Source: Maribacter sp. (GTDB taxonomy: Bacteria; Bacteroidota; Bacteroidia; Flavobacteriales; Flavobacteriaceae). From it: a DNA stretch of 64,000 nucleotides. The stretch is from the NCBI GenBank assembly GCA_002749285.1, contig PDPR01000010.1, forward strand, positions 1-64,000, in the 5' to 3' direction. Below, piece by piece: positions 46,701 through 56,415 of this stretch. Positions within the stretch are counted from its first letter, which is position 1. Each line of letters begins with the position of its first letter. The position numbers were made by a program, and so were the translations under genes. Under the pieces are notes generated by a model. It saw only the letters and a program-made list of their open reading frames with translations, searched no databases and was not told the DNA's origin.

Positions 46701-49304
46701 TTAAAACTGCTGGCCGATAATGAAGTGTGTTTGCCATCCGCTAGGTCCTGTGGAACTTGACCTATAGTCCTGATCGAAACCATAACCAAAATCAATCCCC
46801 AATAAACCGAATGCCGGCATAAATATACGAAGCCCCACTCCGGCCGAACGTTTTATTTCAAACGGATTAAATTCCTGAAAATTGTTGAAACCATTACCAC
46901 CTTCCATAAAAGCCAGGCCATAAATCGATGCTGATGGCTTTAAGGTCAATGGATATCGAAGCTCCATAGAGAACTTATTGTACACCAATGCACCATCAAG
47001 TTCACCGGTAACGGGGTTGAATGGGGTCAATGCCCGATTATCATAGCCCCGCAACTGAACCACATCCCTACCATCCAAGGTGAAATTACCCATACCGTCA
47101 CCACCAACATAAAAACGTTCAAAAGGCACATCGCCCACGGCACTGTTGTAACTACCCAAAAACCCTAATTCCGCATTGGTTCGAAGTACCAGGTCACCAA
47201 CGAGGGTCGTATACCAATCCCCCTTGAACTTCAACTTATAGTACTCCAACCAACCAAAACGATCTTGGTCCACTTTTTCCAATCGTGACCTGTCTTCTTC
47301 CCCAAGACTACCACCTTGCAAGGCCTTCTTTTTCGAAAGTGCCTCGCTTTCATTCTTCAAGCTCCTATAATCCTTATTACCGAACAAGGAATAAGGTGGG
47401 GTGAACTTGGCGATAATCTCGAAATTGGACCCTCCCCTTGGGAATATCCTACCCCCAGCGGTGGCATTTCTTGAAATGCCCAAAGTATAGGTAAACGCAT
47501 TGGACTTACCATTACCAAAATTGAACAGGCCCAGATTATAATTGTTGAACTCGTAGAGTTGATACCCCAATGAATGGGAAATCTGGAAATAATCATCGGG
47601 CCATTGTACTTTTTTAGCCAACCCTGCCGAAATCCCCGTAATTGAGAACCCCTGCTCCTTATTTACCTTGACCCTACCGGATCTAGAGTAATTGGCACGG
47701 AATTGTTTGGTCTGGGACAGTGATAGGTTAAAACGCATTGGTTTCTTTCCGCCCAACCAAGGTTCCGAGAAATTAAGGCTGTATACCCGATAGGTCCTAC
47801 TTGCCTGCAAACGTACCGCAAAACTCTGACCATCACCCATGGGAACCGGCTTATAGGCCTCCCCATTGAATATGTTGCGCAACGAGAAATTACTGAACGA
47901 GAGCCCTAAGGTACCAATGAAGCCACCACCACCATAACCCCCTTGGAGTTCAATTTGGCTAGATCCCGATTCCACAAGGCTATAGTCCAGATCCACAGTA
48001 CCCTCATTAGGCTTTGGATTTATAATATCCGGTTTGATCTGCTCCGCATCAAAGAAACCAAGTTGCCCCAATTCCCTAATACTCCTAATGATATTGGATT
48101 TGTTGTATTTTTGGCCGGGACGCGTTCTTAATTCCCTGAAAATAACATGGTCGTTCGTTTTGTCGTTACCGTTTACCGTAACATGGTCCAAGAAGGTTTC
48201 CTTACCCTCAACAATACGGATCTCGAAATTTATGGTGTCATTTTCCGCAGATACCTCTACTGGATTGATACTTGAAAAAAGATACCCGTTGTTTTGATAC
48301 AGACTGGTCACATCATTGGCGTCGGGCTTTGTATCATCGGCGATACGCTTGCGCAACAACACACCATTATAGGTAGCACCTTTTTTGATTCCCAATACAC
48401 GGCCCAATACTTGATCGGGATATACACTGTTCCCCACGAAATCAATATCGCCAAAATAGTACTTGTTGCCTTCCTCAACATTGATCTTGATCTTTATATT
48501 GCTCTCATCAACATTAATGATGGTATCGGAAACAACCCTTGCGTCCCTATAGCCGTTCTCGGCATATTTATCTACCAAAAGGGTCAAATCGTTCCCATAA
48601 TCCTCTTCGATGAATTTAGATTTTTTCCAGAAGCGGCCCAATTTCTTTTTCTTGGTCTTCTTAAGGGCTTTCCGTAATTTTTTTGCAGGTAGTTTTTCAT
48701 TGCCTTCAAAAACAATATCCTTTATCTTGACCTTATCACCTCTATCGATATTAACGACCATATTCCTTGTATTGGTCTGTGAGGTGTCATTTACAGTGAT
48801 AATATTGACCTTGGCATTAAGGAATCCTTTTTTCTTGAATTTGTTCTTGATATAGTTCTTGCTGTTCGCAATAAGGCTTTCGGTTATCTTCTTCCCTTTC
48901 TTAAGGTCCGTGTCCTTTAAAATCTCATTGACCTTACTGTCCTTTATGCCGTTTACCTTTACATTGGACAAAGTAGGGCGTTCAATGATATTCAACTCCA
49001 GGAATGCTTTTTCACCTTGGATATCGGTAACATAGAACGATATATCGGTAAACAGCTCCAGCCCCCACAGTTTCTTGATTACGGCACTGATCTGATCCCC
49101 GGGAAGGGTAATGGGCTGCCCCACCCTCAGGCCCGTATAGGTCTTTACCGTCTGCTCATTATAACTTTGCAGTCCTGTCACCTCGATACCGCCAAGAATA
49201 TACTTCTTGCCATCTTCATAAGGAACATCCTGTGCAGCGGCAATAGTGACAATAAAAAACAATAAGAAAGTAATGATGGATTCAAGGGACATGAACCTTT
49301 TCAT
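46701..49304 (-). CDS. bamA: Outer membrane protein assembly factor BamA
   Basis: The protein has 867 residues from the ATG at 49304; an in-frame extension to 49337 would overlap uppS and precede the signal peptide awkwardly. A signal peptide ends near IAAAQD. Five POTRA-type segments span about 25-430 (for example YILGGIEVTGLQSYNEQTVK, VKIKDIVFEGNEKLPAKKL, YYFGDIDFVGNSVYPDQVL, ETFLDHVTVNGNDKTNDHVI). An Omp85 barrel follows, ending GWQTHFIIGQQF. It is the essential insertase for outer-membrane barrels. The start is 4 bases from the uppS stop. Confidence 0.96.
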   Translation of the reverse strand: MKRFMSLESIITFLLFFIVTIAAAQDVPYEDGKKYILGGIEVTGLQSYNEQTVKTYTGLRVGQPITLPGDQISAVIKKLWGLELFTDISFYVTDIQGEKAFLELNIIERPTLSNVKVNGIKDSKVNEILKDTDLKKGKKITESLIANSKNYIKNKFKKKGFLNAKVNIITVNDTSQTNTRNMVVNIDRGDKVKIKDIVFEGNEKLPAKKLRKALKKTKKKKLGRFWKKSKFIEEDYGNDLTLLVDKYAENGYRDARVVSDTIINVDESNIKIKINVEEGNKYYFGDIDFVGNSVYPDQVLGRVLGIKKGATYNGVLLRKRIADDTKPDANDVTSLYQNNGYLFSSINPVEVSAENDTINFEIRIVEGKETFLDHVTVNGNDKTNDHVIFRELRTRPGQKYNKSNIIRSIRELGQLGFFDAEQIKPDIINPKPNEGTVDLDYSLVESGSSQIELQGGYGGGGFIGTLGLSFSNFSLRNIFNGEAYKPVPMGDGQSFAVRLQASRTYRVYSLNFSEPWLGGKKPMRFNLSLSQTKQFRANYSRSGRVKVNKEQGFSITGISAGLAKKVQWPDDYFQISHSLGYQLYEFNNYNLGLFNFGNGKSNAFTYTLGISRNATAGGRIFPRGGSNFEIIAKFTPPYSLFGNKDYRSLKNESEALSKKKALQGGSLGEEDRSRLEKVDQDRFGWLEYYKLKFKGDWYTTLVGDLVLRTNAELGFLGSYNSAVGDVPFERFYVGGDGMGNFTLDGRDVVQLRGYDNRALTPFNPVTGELDGALVYNKFSMELRYPLTLKPSASIYGLAFMEGGNGFNNFQEFNPFEIKRSAGVGLRIFMPAFGLLGIDFGYGFDQDYRSSSTGPSGWQTHFIIGQQF

Positions 49305-49308
49305 ATCT

Positions 49309-50049
49309 CTATTTGAGTTGTTCGCTAGTTTTTCCAAATCTTCGTTCTCTGTTCTGATAATCTATTATGGCATCTATTAAATGATGTTCTTTAAAATCAG
49401 GCCATAACACATCAATGAAATATAATTCAGCATACGCAATCTGCCATAATAAAAAATTGCTTATCCGGTGTTCCCCACTAGTTCGGATGAGCAAGTCCAC
49501 ATCTGGTAAATTGTGCGTGTAAAGATGGTTATTTATAATGGTTTCATCAATATTTTCAAGAGAAATTATATTATTTTTAACTTTGTCAGCAATCTGTTTT
49601 ACAGCATTCAGCATTTCGTTTCGAGCCCCATAACTCAATGCCAAGGTCAAGGTCATACCTGTGTTCCCCCTTGTTTTTTCCATTACCTCGACAAGTTCCT
49701 TATAGACCGTATCGGGCAGTGCCTTAATGTCGCCGATCGTATTCAACCTTACATTGTTCTTATTGAACGTCTTGATCTCTTTCTTGAGGGAAGACACCAA
49801 AAGCCGCATCAAGGTATCGATTTCAAATTTGGGGCGGTTCCAGTTCTCCGTGGAAAAGGTGTATAGGGTAAGGTAATCCAATCCGACCTTGACACAACTC
49901 TCAACGGTCCTTCTTACAGTAGTAACGCCATTTTCGTGGCCAAAGACCCGAAGTCTACCCTTCTGTTTGGCCCAACGGCCATTACCGTCCATAATAATAG
50001 CGATATGCCGTGGCAATTTTTTTTTGTCGATTTCCCCAATAGTATTCAT
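49309..50049 (-). CDS. uppS: Isoprenyl transferase (undecaprenyl diphosphate synthase)
   Basis: The protein has 246 residues from the ATG at 50049; upstream in-frame codons reach 50091 but overlap the DUF6089 gene. The signature HIAIIMDGNGRWAKQKG carries the catalytic Asp21, and DLLIRTSGEHRISNFLLWQ with YAELYFIDVLWPDF completes the cis-prenyltransferase pattern. It makes the C55 lipid carrier for peptidoglycan and surface glycans. The order DUF6089-uppS-bamA is conserved in flavobacteria. Confidence 0.97.
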   Translation of the reverse strand: MNTIGEIDKKKLPRHIAIIMDGNGRWAKQKGRLRVFGHENGVTTVRRTVESCVKVGLDYLTLYTFSTENWNRPKFEIDTLMRLLVSSLKKEIKTFNKNNVRLNTIGDIKALPDTVYKELVEVMEKTRGNTGMTLTLALSYGARNEMLNAVKQIADKVKNNIISLENIDETIINNHLYTHNLPDVDLLIRTSGEHRISNFLLWQIAYAELYFIDVLWPDFKEHHLIDAIIDYQNRERRFGKTSEQLK

Positions 50050-50056
50050 GCAAGTA

Positions 50057-50752
50057 TCACTCAAAACAATCGGAACATGATTTCCTACCAAAGGTATACG
50101 TTAATGTAACCCCGGAAAAAACATACCAATCATCACTAAAAACATTTCCAAAATCAACATCCAATTGTTGATTCACATTTGATTTCTCAGGATTACTGGC
50201 ATCCAAATTGTCTGTAAAGGTATACCTTGCACCGACCTCCGCACCAATAATCAAGAACTGATTCAATCTCTTTTTAAGGCCCACGACCATAGGGATGGCA
50301 AGAGTACCATCCTTTTGATCAAGACTTAATTGCTGACCCGCATCTATATAGTCATAGCCATACCTAAAATAGGTAAAACCCGTATACAAGTATGGCGTAA
50401 AAGCAGTACCCAATCTATGTAGGTTATAATCAACAAAATTAAACTCCAGGCCCGCCGAAGCCTCAAAAATGGAGTTATTGACCACATAGCCCCTTTCCTT
50501 TCTGGCGGTCATGTCCGATTTTGAATCATCGGCGGTAAATTTACCATAAATTAAGCTAGCACGCCAAGCATATCGTTTACTTTTATTCCATTTGAACAAT
50601 CCTCCAATGGCAATATCCGAAGGTGATATGAAATTCGCCCTACCGACATCACCAATGTTATTGGCACCACCGATAAAGGCACCTATCTCATAGGTCTGTG
50701 CGCCTAAGGAGGCGCAAAACAAGAAAAGAATTGAAAAAAAGTAATTCTTCAT
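50057..50752 (-). CDS. DUF6089-family outer membrane beta-barrel protein
   Basis: This 231-residue protein starts at the ATG at 50752, with a signal peptide (cleavage near LGAQTY). YEIGAFIGGANNIGDVGR follows, then alternating strands typical of a small eight-stranded-type barrel (YAWRASLIYGKF, TAFTPYLYTGFTYFRYGY, YVFSGVTLTYTFGRK). The conserved position between nadK and uppS identifies the DUF6089 family. Function is unknown. The gene ends 7 bases before uppS. Confidence 0.93.
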   Translation of the reverse strand: MKNYFFSILFLFCASLGAQTYEIGAFIGGANNIGDVGRANFISPSDIAIGGLFKWNKSKRYAWRASLIYGKFTADDSKSDMTARKERGYVVNNSIFEASAGLEFNFVDYNLHRLGTAFTPYLYTGFTYFRYGYDYIDAGQQLSLDQKDGTLAIPMVVGLKKRLNQFLIIGAEVGARYTFTDNLDASNPEKSNVNQQLDVDFGNVFSDDWYVFSGVTLTYTFGRKSCSDCFE

Positions 50753-50871
50753 ATATTTATCCAACATAGTTTACAGGTTAAATCCCAAATATGGCCATGC
50801 CCACATTAAAAACACATAATATGCATCCACATGATAAACAGTTTTTGGGGACAAATATTGTTCCCTATGAC

Positions 50872-51753
50872 TCAATTGCGCTTATCTTCACCCCATAATA
50901 ATTTATTACGCAGTGTTTTCAAAAAACTTTCGGAAGTATATTCTATCATATTAATGGTAAAACAGGCCTTTTTAACCTCTATCTCCGTACCGTTTTCCAA
51001 TGTGGCGATTCTAGAGTCCAAGGAAATAAGATGATGGTCCTCCCTCCCCAGAACCTTCAACCTAATCACCGTATCATCGGAAATAACCAAAGGCCTTGCA
51101 TTCAGGTTATGTGGGGCAATAGGGGTAAGGACGAAGGACCTTACCGTAGGGACGATCACGGGACCCCCACAACTCAAGGAATACCCGGTAGAGCCTGTCG
51201 GGGTCGAGACAATGAGTCCGTCTGCCCAATACGATGTCAGATACTCCCCGTTAAGATAGGTTTCCACCGTGATCATGGAAGTAGTATCCTTTCTGCTTAC
51301 GGCAATCTCGTTCAATGCAAAATTAAGCTGTCCTATTTCATCTGATTGGTTTCCGGCATCGACCTCAACCAGACTTCTTTCCACTATGGTATAGGCACCC
51401 TCTACAAATTCCCTCACTACTTTACGGACATCCTCTTTCTTGAAGGTCGAAAGGAACCCCAATCGCCCGGTATTGACCCCCACTATAGGGATACCTAGGT
51501 CACGCACATAGGTTGTGGCCCTCAATATAGTACCATCACCCCCAAAACTAACGAACATATCAAAAGAACGGTCCAATCCGTTCGATTCATTAAAAGCCTT
51601 GCTGTTGCCCACATCCAGCTTTTGTGACAAATGGCCTTTAAACTGTTCCTCTATAGCGACAGTTGCAGATCCTTTTTTGAGTTCATCGAGCAACTCCCCC
51701 ACATAATCTATCGTTGAATCCTGGTATACCTGTCCATAAATAGCGACTTTCAT
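50872..51753 (-). CDS. nadK: NAD kinase
   Basis: The protein has 293 residues. The kinase motif GGDGT is at 71-75 (FVSFGGDGTILRA), followed by VGVNTGRLGFL. The NE motif is NEIAVSRKD, and the second glycine-rich segment is STPTGSTGYSLSCGGPVI. It phosphorylates NAD to NADP. It lies 119 bases upstream of DUF6089, in the conserved envelope cluster. Confidence 0.97.
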   Translation of the reverse strand: MKVAIYGQVYQDSTIDYVGELLDELKKGSATVAIEEQFKGHLSQKLDVGNSKAFNESNGLDRSFDMFVSFGGDGTILRATTYVRDLGIPIVGVNTGRLGFLSTFKKEDVRKVVREFVEGAYTIVERSLVEVDAGNQSDEIGQLNFALNEIAVSRKDTTSMITVETYLNGEYLTSYWADGLIVSTPTGSTGYSLSCGGPVIVPTVRSFVLTPIAPHNLNARPLVISDDTVIRLKVLGREDHHLISLDSRIATLENGTEIEVKKACFTINMIEYTSESFLKTLRNKLLWGEDKRN

Positions 51754-51873
51754 CTGTTATTTTTATATATTTTATTTATTGGCCGGATATATATCCATGT
51801 ACCGACCCGTCCACACGATAGCCATTCACGAATACTCGGTCCTATCAACAAAATACTGGTTTCCCCACTCCAT

Positions 51874-52530
51874 TCAAACGTTAAGATATTTATCCAAGTA
51901 GTTGGATCTTCGCTTTAGGTCATCAATGAACCGATCCCCGACATTTCCAAAAAGAACCGTGTAGTCATAGCGTCTAAAGGTATGTAGGACCTCATTCATA
52001 TTATTGCCATTTATTTTAATGGTGATCTGCACCTCCCCATCCTTTGTCCCGGAAATAAACCCCCCTATGAATTTACTATTGTTACTTTCAACAATCTGCA
52101 CTACCTCACTAAAGGAATACCCTACCTGTTCCTTGGATACCACCAGAATACCACCTGGTTCCGTAAAAAAAGGCATATCGATAAAAACGCTGACAATATC
52201 GGTAATATCATAATACCCGAGAACCTCTTCCCCTTTACCCAAAACCGGCACTAAATTGGCCTCATTTCTTGCGAAGGTCTCCAACACATCGAACCAACTG
52301 GCATCCTCACGAACAAAAAAGGATTCCAGATTGTACCTAAAGTCCTCTATTTTCTTGTCCAGACTAAAATCCTCCAGATCATTTTCATCCAAAACCCCCA
52401 AAAATTTCCCTTTATCCACTATTGCAATATGTGAATAGGTATTCTCCATAAATACCTCAACCACTCCCCCTAAAGGTTCATCGACCTCAAAGACGGGTAT
52501 TGTGGTAATTATATGTGTCCGAACCTGCAT
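51874..52530 (-). CDS. CBS-domain protein
   Basis: This 218-residue soluble protein has two CBS motifs in the N-terminal 125 residues (PLGGVVEVFMENTYSHIAIV; WFDVLETFARNEANLVPVLG). The C-terminal part (about 135-218) resembles a small regulatory beta-alpha domain. CBS pairs bind adenine nucleotides and sense energy state. It is divergent from pdxJ and upstream of nadK on the same strand, an arrangement common in flavobacteria. Target protein unknown. Confidence 0.92.
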   Translation of the reverse strand: MQVRTHIITTIPVFEVDEPLGGVVEVFMENTYSHIAIVDKGKFLGVLDENDLEDFSLDKKIEDFRYNLESFFVREDASWFDVLETFARNEANLVPVLGKGEEVLGYYDITDIVSVFIDMPFFTEPGGILVVSKEQVGYSFSEVVQIVESNNSKFIGGFISGTKDGEVQITIKINGNNMNEVLHTFRRYDYTVLFGNVGDRFIDDLKRRSNYLDKYLNV

Positions 52531-52621
52531 AGCTTAAAAATAAAACGCAAAATACTAATTAAATATATCAAAAGGTATGCCTATTTCGTATTTTTGCCGT
52601 GAAAATATTCGATATACCCCA

Positions 52622-53335
52622 ATGACCAAGCTTAGCGTAAATGTCAACAAAATTGCAACCTTGAGGAATTCGAGGGGAGGCAATGTGCCCAACCTATCAA
52701 AAATGACCAAGGATATTGAATCTTTTGGTGCCCAAGGAATAACCGTACACCCTCGACCGGACGAAAGGCACATCAGATACCAGGATGCAAGGGATCTGAA
52801 AAAACTGGTGGCCACGGAGTTCAATATCGAGGGCAACCCTATCAAGAAATTCATGGATCTGGTCTTGGAAGTACAGCCCGCACAGGTCACCCTAGTCCCC
52901 GATGCCCTGAATGCCATAACTTCCAATGCGGGATGGGACACCATTACCAATAGAAGTTTCCTGAAAGAAGTAATCGCCACCTTTAAGGAAAACAACATAA
53001 GAACATCCATATTCGTCAATGCCGACCCAAAAATGGTAGCAGGGGCTGCCGAGACCGGGACCGACCGCATCGAGCTCTATACCGAGAGTTTTGCGAAAGC
53101 CTATGGCAAAGGCGACATGAAAGGTATCGACCCATTCATCGAGGCCGCCCAAATAGCAACTCAATTAGGTCTGGGCATAAACGCCGGCCATGACCTGAGC
53201 CTAGACAACATCAAATACTTTAAAGACAACATCCCGGACTTATTGGAGGTATCCATCGGCCATGCCTTGATCTGCGAATCGCTTTACCTAGGATTGGAAA
53301 ACGTTATAAACATGTACCTGAACAAACTAAAATGA
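52622..53335 (+). CDS. pdxJ: Pyridoxine 5'-phosphate synthase PdxJ
   Basis: This 237-residue TIM-barrel enzyme starts MTKLSVNVNKIATLRNSRGG. Further features are GITVHPRPDERHI with its active-site His, VTLVPDALNAITSNAGWD, and GLGINAGHDLSLDNI for phosphate binding. It condenses aminoacetone phosphate with deoxyxylulose phosphate to form pyridoxine phosphate. The start at 52622 is preferred over an upstream in-frame ATG at 52577 because a TATTTTTG box at 52589-52596 lies between them. It overlaps the next gene by 4 bases. Confidence 0.97.
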   Translation: MTKLSVNVNKIATLRNSRGGNVPNLSKMTKDIESFGAQGITVHPRPDERHIRYQDARDLKKLVATEFNIEGNPIKKFMDLVLEVQPAQVTLVPDALNAITSNAGWDTITNRSFLKEVIATFKENNIRTSIFVNADPKMVAGAAETGTDRIELYTESFAKAYGKGDMKGIDPFIEAAQIATQLGLGINAGHDLSLDNIKYFKDNIPDLLEVSIGHALICESLYLGLENVINMYLNKLK

Positions 53336-54105
53336 GCCCTATATTACACTCTAACATCATAGGGAGCGGTGAACCTTTACTGATATTGCATGGTTTTCTG
53401 GGAATGTCGGACAACTGGAAAACCCTAGGCTCAAAATATAGCGAACATGGATTGCAAGTCCATTTGATCGACCAACGCAACCATGGCAGAAGTTTCCATT
53501 CCGAGGAATTCAATTATGGTGTTCTTGCCGAAGACCTGAGGAATTATATTGACCAATACAGATTAAAAGGCACTGTCATCCTTGGGCATTCGATGGGAGG
53601 GAAAACCGCCATGCAATTCGCAGTACACTATCCCGATCTGATAAAAAAATTGATCGTTGCGGATATCGCCCCAAAATACTACCCCCCACACCACGAATAC
53701 ATAATCAATGGGTTAAACCAATTGGATTTCGAGAAAATAAGATCCCGAGGGGAAGCCGACTCCGAACTAAGTAAATATATCCAAGAAAAAGGCATACGGC
53801 AGTTCTTATTGAAAAACCTCCATTGGGCCGAAAAAGGAAAACTTGCCCTCCGGTTCAACCTAAACGTGCTAACCCATAAAATGGAGGAAATAGGTGAAAA
53901 CCTCGGCACGACAGACCAATACACAGGCCCCACCCTATTCCTTCATGGCGACAGATCGGAATACATTACTTCTTCGGATAGCGAGATTATTAGCAGGCAC
54001 TTTCCAAATGCCACCATTGAACCAATTGACCATGCCGGCCATTGGCTACACGCAGAAAACCCTACCCAATTTTTCAACAAAACCATCAATTTCATAAAGT
54101 CGTAA
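53332..54105 (+). CDS. Alpha/beta-fold hydrolase (YbfF-like esterase)
   Basis: The protein has 257 residues. An LHGFLGMSDNW oxyanion segment precedes the nucleophile Ser87 in GHSMGG, and IDHAGHWLHAENP carries the catalytic His near the C-terminus. The pattern is that of YbfF-type acyl esterases. The ATG overlaps the pdxJ stop by 4 bases (ATGA), so the two are co-translated. The substrate is not inferable. Confidence 0.93.
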   Translation: MSPILHSNIIGSGEPLLILHGFLGMSDNWKTLGSKYSEHGLQVHLIDQRNHGRSFHSEEFNYGVLAEDLRNYIDQYRLKGTVILGHSMGGKTAMQFAVHYPDLIKKLIVADIAPKYYPPHHEYIINGLNQLDFEKIRSRGEADSELSKYIQEKGIRQFLLKNLHWAEKGKLALRFNLNVLTHKMEEIGENLGTTDQYTGPTLFLHGDRSEYITSSDSEIISRHFPNATIEPIDHAGHWLHAENPTQFFNKTINFIKS

Positions 54106-54152
54106 CAAATTCCTCTTTTTATTGCGCTTGCATAATTTTTTCGTTATAAAGA

Positions 54153-54182
54153 TTGCGAATGTCATAATTTTATCTAAATTTG
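54153..54182 (+). promoter_or_regulatory. Bacteroidota-type promoter for the SGNH lipoprotein gene
   Basis: TTG at 54153-54155 (-33 element) and TAAATTTG at 54175-54182 (-7 element, TAnnTTTG) are separated by 19 bases, 36 bases before the ATG at 54219. Both elements and the spacing fit the consensus. Confidence 0.7.
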
Positions 54183-54218
54183 GATTTCTCGTAAAAACTA
54201 ACTAACTCAAACATCATA

Positions 54219-55802
54219 ATGAAAAAAATTCCCGTAATACTCGCTATTTTCGGCCTACTGACTATTTCCTGTAGCGATGATGACACCGTAATGGATCTTA
54301 CGCCAACAGATCCTGTACAGGTAACCTATACCAGTGGATCCGCTGATTTCTCGAATTATGTGGCCGTAGGCAACTCATTGACAGCAGGCTATTCCGATGC
54401 CGCCCTTTTCGTGGACGGCCAAACCAATTCCCTCCCTTCCATGCTTGCCTCCAATTTTGCTTTGGCAGGTGGGGGTGAATTCAAGATTCCATTTATGGCT
54501 GACAACTTAGGTGGTGCCACTTTAGGGGGTACACCGATTTTAGGGAACAGACTGTTCCTGTCTTTTGCATCCGGCTCCCCAACCCCTACACCAGTATCTG
54601 GTACAGGTTCAACAGAAATAACAGATATCCTAGCAGGCCCTTTTAACAATATGGGGGTTCCAGGTGCCAAAAGCTTCCATTTGGGAGTCCCTGGCTATGG
54701 AAATGCCGCTGGTGTCCAAGCTGGTTCGGCCAATCCTTATTTTGTACGGTTTGCCTCTAGTCCGAACGCCACCATCATTGGCGATGCCGTTGCACAGAAC
54801 CCAACGTTCTTTTCGCTTTGGATAGGCAGTAACGATATATTGAGCTATGCTACCGGTGGCGGTGTGGGTGTTGACCAAACAGGAAACTTGGACCCATCAA
54901 CCTATGGAAGCTCGGATATTACCGACCCCAATGTTTTCGCAAGTGTCTATAACGGGCTTTTACAGGCATTGACCGCCCAAGGGGCCGATGGCGTAGTCGC
55001 CAACATACCCGATATTACCACCATACCTTATTTCACAACGGTACCCCATAACCCCCTAGACCCGACAAATCCTGATTTCGGACCTCAAATACCCACTTTA
55101 AATGCAACATTCGCACAATTAAATGGTGTTTTCGAATATTTAGGTGTACCGGAAAGAGCCATTGCGTTCTCTACCACTAGCGCAAGTGCCTTGGTTATCC
55201 GGGATGATTCCTTGACCGATCTATCTGCCCAAATAACCCAGGTTTTAATGGGCGGCGGCCTTGATGCCGGCACTGCCGGGGTTTATGGGTATTTATATGG
55301 CCAAGCCCGTATGGCAAACGAAAATGATCTAATAGTATTCCCCAGCCAAGCTGTCATAGCCAAATTGAATGAGGATGCCTATGCTACCTTGCAAAACCTA
55401 GGGCTGCCAGCGGCCAGTGCTGGACAACTATCCATTAACGGAATCACTTACCCTATGGATGACAAATGGGTACTGACCCCATCAGAACAAACATCGATTG
55501 CAACTGCACACGCCTCTTACAACCAAACCATAGAAGCCTTGGCAACCCAATACGAACTGGCATTCGTCGATGTGGATACCTTCTTGACAACGATAGCCAA
55601 TGAAGGAGTTCAATTGACCGATGGAAGCACAGTGACAGCTACTTACGGGACAGGTGGCGGATTCTCGCTTGATGGCGTACACCCATCACCCAGAGGTTAC
55701 GCATTATTGACCCGTCTTTTTGTTAAATCCATAAACGAAAAATACGGTTCAAACCTACCTGGTGTAAATCCATTGAACTATACAGGTCTTTATATTAATT
55801 AA
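54219..55802 (+). CDS. SGNH/GDSL-family surface lipoprotein hydrolase
   Basis: This 527-residue protein has a lipobox Cys at residue 18 followed by Ser-Asp-Asp-Asp, a known lipoprotein surface-export signal form in Bacteroidota. SGNH block I is AVGNSLTAGYSD (nucleophile Ser53, with GNSL instead of GDSL), the block III segment is LWIGSNDILSYAT, and block V is LDGVHPSPRGYALL with the Asp/His pair. It should be a cell-surface esterase or lipase. Much of the middle is low-complexity Gly/Ala/Thr sequence. It has its own promoter. Confidence 0.92.
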   Translation: MKKIPVILAIFGLLTISCSDDDTVMDLTPTDPVQVTYTSGSADFSNYVAVGNSLTAGYSDAALFVDGQTNSLPSMLASNFALAGGGEFKIPFMADNLGGATLGGTPILGNRLFLSFASGSPTPTPVSGTGSTEITDILAGPFNNMGVPGAKSFHLGVPGYGNAAGVQAGSANPYFVRFASSPNATIIGDAVAQNPTFFSLWIGSNDILSYATGGGVGVDQTGNLDPSTYGSSDITDPNVFASVYNGLLQALTAQGADGVVANIPDITTIPYFTTVPHNPLDPTNPDFGPQIPTLNATFAQLNGVFEYLGVPERAIAFSTTSASALVIRDDSLTDLSAQITQVLMGGGLDAGTAGVYGYLYGQARMANENDLIVFPSQAVIAKLNEDAYATLQNLGLPAASAGQLSINGITYPMDDKWVLTPSEQTSIATAHASYNQTIEALATQYELAFVDVDTFLTTIANEGVQLTDGSTVTATYGTGGGFSLDGVHPSPRGYALLTRLFVKSINEKYGSNLPGVNPLNYTGLYIN

Positions 55803-55815
55803 CGTGAGTCCGGCA

Positions 55816-56253
55816 CTACCAGAGAGCCAAATATAGTTGTTGGGTATCTATAAAATTCCTTTTCAGGGAAGGTTTTTTGTCCTTGGAGTTGCATACCATA
55901 AAGGCCGGGAACAGGTTGTTGGAACAATCGGCATGGCCCCTGTGCCCGAAAGGTTCACCATAGAGCTTTTTGATGAACGCCTTGGAGTGTAGTGGCCTCC
56001 GGTCGTCCAAGTTGCCCTTTGTGGTCATAAAGTCGATGATGCCACCTTGGCCGTTGGCAACGATATATGACTTGAGCGTTCGATGACCCGATAGATGGGA
56101 AAGGACCTGTACGGTCATTTCCTTCTTGGCTTTCCTACCGTTGGAGACCAGGCTTTTTGCCAAAAAGGGACAAAACCTTTGCAAAAACCATCGATGGAAC
56201 AATGAATCCCGGTAACCCCGAGGGAAGGTACCATGAGGCAGGGTGCTGTTCAA
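55816..56253 (-). pseudogene. IS982-family transposase relic with in-frame deletions
   Basis: A 145-codon open frame joins three separate pieces of an IS982 transposase. RFCPFLAKSLVSNGRKAKKE and MTVQVLSHLSGHRTLKSY are N-terminal. ANGQGGIIDFMTTKGNLDDR followed by FIKKLYGEPFGHRGH is from the middle, where GDRGY is expected but GHRGH stands, so a core acidic residue is lost. KKPSLKRNFIDTQQLYLALW matches the extreme C-terminus. The intervening regions are deleted. The product cannot be active. Terminal repeats were not recognised. The rest of the gap 55803-56415 shows nothing else. Confidence 0.75.
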
Positions 56254-56415
56254 TAAATTGGATTCCGATACTTTGATTTACTGAACATTACGCTTTTCCC
56301 ATACCATAAAACCAAATTTCTTATGTCGAACCCACGTTGATTAATAGAAAAAATGCATACTTTTAAAGGTCTTGGGGAAATCCTGATACCTTTTTTAATT
56401 TATAAAACTTCTTAT

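Noticed and set aside
48294..48677. 127-codon open frame antisense to bamA
   Set aside because: It lies inside the POTRA region of bamA and has no signal, motif or upstream site.
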